Below, one piece after another: positions 62,621 through 64,000 of a stretch of DNA of 64,000 bases (position 1 is its first letter; each line of letters opens with the position of its first letter). This stretch comes from Bacillus_P idriensis_A (lineage in GTDB: Bacteria; Bacillota; Bacilli; Bacillales; Bacillaceae). The stretch spans positions 124,001-188,000 of the forward strand of contig NZ_JBCMYF010000012.1 of NCBI RefSeq assembly GCF_050483325.1. The letters run 5' to 3'. Under the pieces are notes generated by a model. The model made no database searches. It saw only the letters and a list, made by a program, of their open reading frames with translations, and had not been told where the DNA came from. The translations under genes were made by a program, and so were the position numbers.

Positions 62621-63757
62621 ATGAACAGTACATGGTCAATGCTTAACGAAGCAAAACCATTTTTACAGGAAGCCTGGAAAAAGGCTTCATATACAACACC
62701 TACTGCTATCCAGGAAAAAGCCGTGCCTGCCATATTGGACGGCCGCGATGTGATAGCTGAATCACCGACCGGAACAGGCAAAACGCTTGCTTATCTGCTT
62801 CCGCTTTTAGAGCGCATCAACGCAGAAAGTAAGGGAGTACAAGCGTTAATAATGGCATCTTCACGCGAATTAGTCATGCAGATCCATCAGGAAATTCAGA
62901 AATGGTCTGAAGGGAGCGGAATCCTCGGGGCAAGCTTCATCGGCGGAGCGAATGTGAAAAGACAGCAGGAAAAGCTGAAAAAGCGCCCGCAGATTATCGT
63001 TGGTACACCGGGCCGTGTCTCTGAGCTGATTAAACAAAAGAAAATCAAAATGCATGAAGTGAAAACAATCGTCCTTGATGAAGGCGATCAGCTCCTACAG
63101 CCTGAACATTTAACAGATATCAAAAACATCATCAAAACAACACTGAAGGACAGACAGCTTTTGCTGTTTTCGGCAACCCTTCCGGAAAAGACAGAAGCAG
63201 AAGCGAAAAGCCTGATGCAAAACCCGGAAGTCATTAAAGTAAGCAGAGATGAAAGTATCCAATCACAAGTCGATCACATTTACTTCACTGCAGAAGCGAG
63301 AGATAAAATTGATCTTCTTCAAAAGCTTTCAAGAGTAGAAGGGGCTAAAGCGATTGCCTTTGTAAAAGATATCGGCAATGCTGCTGTATTAGCGGAAAAA
63401 CTGATGTACAAAGGATTGCCGCTTGGCATTCTTCACGGGGATTCTACAAAGCGCGAGCGCGAAACTGCCATTAAAAGTTTCCGTACAGGGGAGTTTCCGA
63501 TTCTTCTTGCAACAGATGTAGCTGCAAGGGGACTTGATATTGAAGGTGTAACGCATGTCATCCATTATGACCTTCCGGAAACGGTTGAGCAGTATGTTCA
63601 CCGCTCGGGCAGAACAGGCCGGAATGGAGCAGACGGAACGGTCGTTTCACTTGTAACAGAACGGGAAGAGCGTGAACTGAAGCAAATTTGCAGAGGCTTA
63701 AAAGTTGAGCTTCATAAAAAGCGTTTTTACAAGGGTGAAATTGTAGAATCTAAATAA
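62621..63757 (+). CDS. yfmL: DEAD-box RNA helicase YfmL
   Basis: 378 aa, close to the 376 aa of B. subtilis YfmL. Motifs: YTTPTAIQEKAVPAIL (Q), SPTGTGKT (I), SSRELVMQIHQ (Ia), GTPGR (Ib), VLDEGD (II, with Gly in place of the usual Ala), FSATLP (III), ILLATDVAARGLDIE (V) and YVHRSGRTGRNG (VI). YfmL acts in ribosome assembly and cold growth in B. subtilis. ATG 62621 with AAAAGGTG upstream is preferred over the frame beginning at 62582. A terminator follows. Confidence 0.86.
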   Translation: MNSTWSMLNEAKPFLQEAWKKASYTTPTAIQEKAVPAILDGRDVIAESPTGTGKTLAYLLPLLERINAESKGVQALIMASSRELVMQIHQEIQKWSEGSGILGASFIGGANVKRQQEKLKKRPQIIVGTPGRVSELIKQKKIKMHEVKTIVLDEGDQLLQPEHLTDIKNIIKTTLKDRQLLLFSATLPEKTEAEAKSLMQNPEVIKVSRDESIQSQVDHIYFTAEARDKIDLLQKLSRVEGAKAIAFVKDIGNAAVLAEKLMYKGLPLGILHGDSTKRERETAIKSFRTGEFPILLATDVAARGLDIEGVTHVIHYDLPETVEQYVHRSGRTGRNGADGTVVSLVTEREERELKQICRGLKVELHKKRFYKGEIVESK

Positions 63758-63779
63758 AAGGAATTGTCCTATAAAATGA

Positions 63780-63820
63780 AGCAGGCAGGAAAAACAAATG
63801 TTATTTCCTGTCTGCTTTTT
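63780..63820 (+). terminator. terminator of yfmL
   Basis: AGCAGGCAGGAAA / TTTCCTGTCTGCT stem with one wobble, then TTTTTT. Confidence 0.8.
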
Positions 63821-63835
63821 TATGTAGGCTTTTTT

Positions 63836-63944
63836 CATAAACTTTGTTGTTATCAGACTCCATGTTACAAACTCGAAGTGGATTGCGGCGGAAAGGAACG
63901 GACAACATTTATAACCTAAAACAATAATTATGCGAAAACAAACT
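63836..63944. repeat. MITE-like repeat, internally deleted copy
   Basis: AAACTTTGTTGTTATCAGAC, CGAAGTGGATTGCGGCGG and GGAACGGACAACATTTATAA match the two ends of the long copy at 4428-4632, but the GC-rich core is missing. The ATG-free remainder of the window to 64000 holds no gene. Confidence 0.72.
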
Positions 63945-64000
63945 TCCTGGACAGTACCATTCTTATGTTTCCCCTCACTTATCCACATCACAAATCATGT

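Noticed and set aside
21250..63000. Prophage or integrative element borders
   Set aside because: No integrase, transposase, relaxase or structural phage gene, and no tRNA att site was found.

Overview
The window comes from the chromosome of a low-GC Gram-positive, spore-forming member of the Bacillaceae (Bacillus/Metabacillus type). The left 21 kb is a recognisable version of the Bacillus subtilis treR-yfk-yfj neighbourhood: treR (cut by the window edge), yfkM, yfkK, yfkJ-yfkI-yfkH, yfkF, yfkE, yfkD, yfkA(B), yfjT, pdaA (yfjS), yfjP and yfjO. Interspersed are genes not part of that block as I know it: an isochorismatase-fold hydrolase, a CrtI-like FAD oxidoreductase, an alpha/beta hydrolase, an orphan lysine/ornithine N-hydroxylase, an OsmC protein, a class I fumarase and several tiny ORFs. 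pdaA and the general-stress gene yfkM fit a sporulating Bacillus with SigB.

From 21.3 to 47.5 kb lies an AT-rich defence island of three back-to-back modules, all on the + strand. Module A (21682-38004) is one tight operon of five genes: a DUF1232-like protein, an SNF2 helicase (DrmD-like), a 1503-aa N6-adenine methyltransferase (DrmMI-like), a 2110-aa DEAD/DUF1998 helicase that looks like DrmA and DrmB in one chain with a Vsr/DUF559-like nuclease domain near its C-terminus, and a UvrD helicase with a RelE/ParE-like N-terminus. It reads as a class 1 DISARM relative in which the separate DrmC nuclease is missing. Module B (38454-42077) is an unknown 322-aa protein overlapping a RecQ-like helicase with a C-terminal endonuclease-like domain, followed by a membrane protein. 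Module C (42740-47448) is a NERD-nuclease/superfamily-1-like helicase plus a 613-aa protein ending in a cold-shock-like domain.

The island ends at a P-loop kinase-like gene and mapB (yflG). A second accessory zone (49.6-58 kb) follows: a TPR/winged-helix protein with a partner M20-type metallopeptidase, then a divergent pair of a group-2-like sigma-70 factor and a 1095-aa RecQ-like helicase. The sigma/RecQ pair is flanked by two diverged copies of a hairpin plus the 3' end of a dinB-family gene, so that segment looks like an insertion beside dinB. The right end holds dinB, a broken alpha/beta hydrolase, a DUF3885 protein, an unknown protein, a lone PD-(D/E)xK-type protein and the DEAD-box RNA helicase gene yfmL.

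Repeats: three copies (one long, two short or degraded) of a Bacillaceae MITE-like element, a dispersed hairpin family with a GGGACGGTTCT core, and a 51-bp direct repeat near 9.2 kb. I saw no tRNA, rRNA, CRISPR array, integrase or transposase. Six large helicases of different families between 22 and 57 kb, most with attached or adjacent nuclease or methylase functions, are the main feature of interest. Function assignments come from motifs read by eye; no database search was possible.
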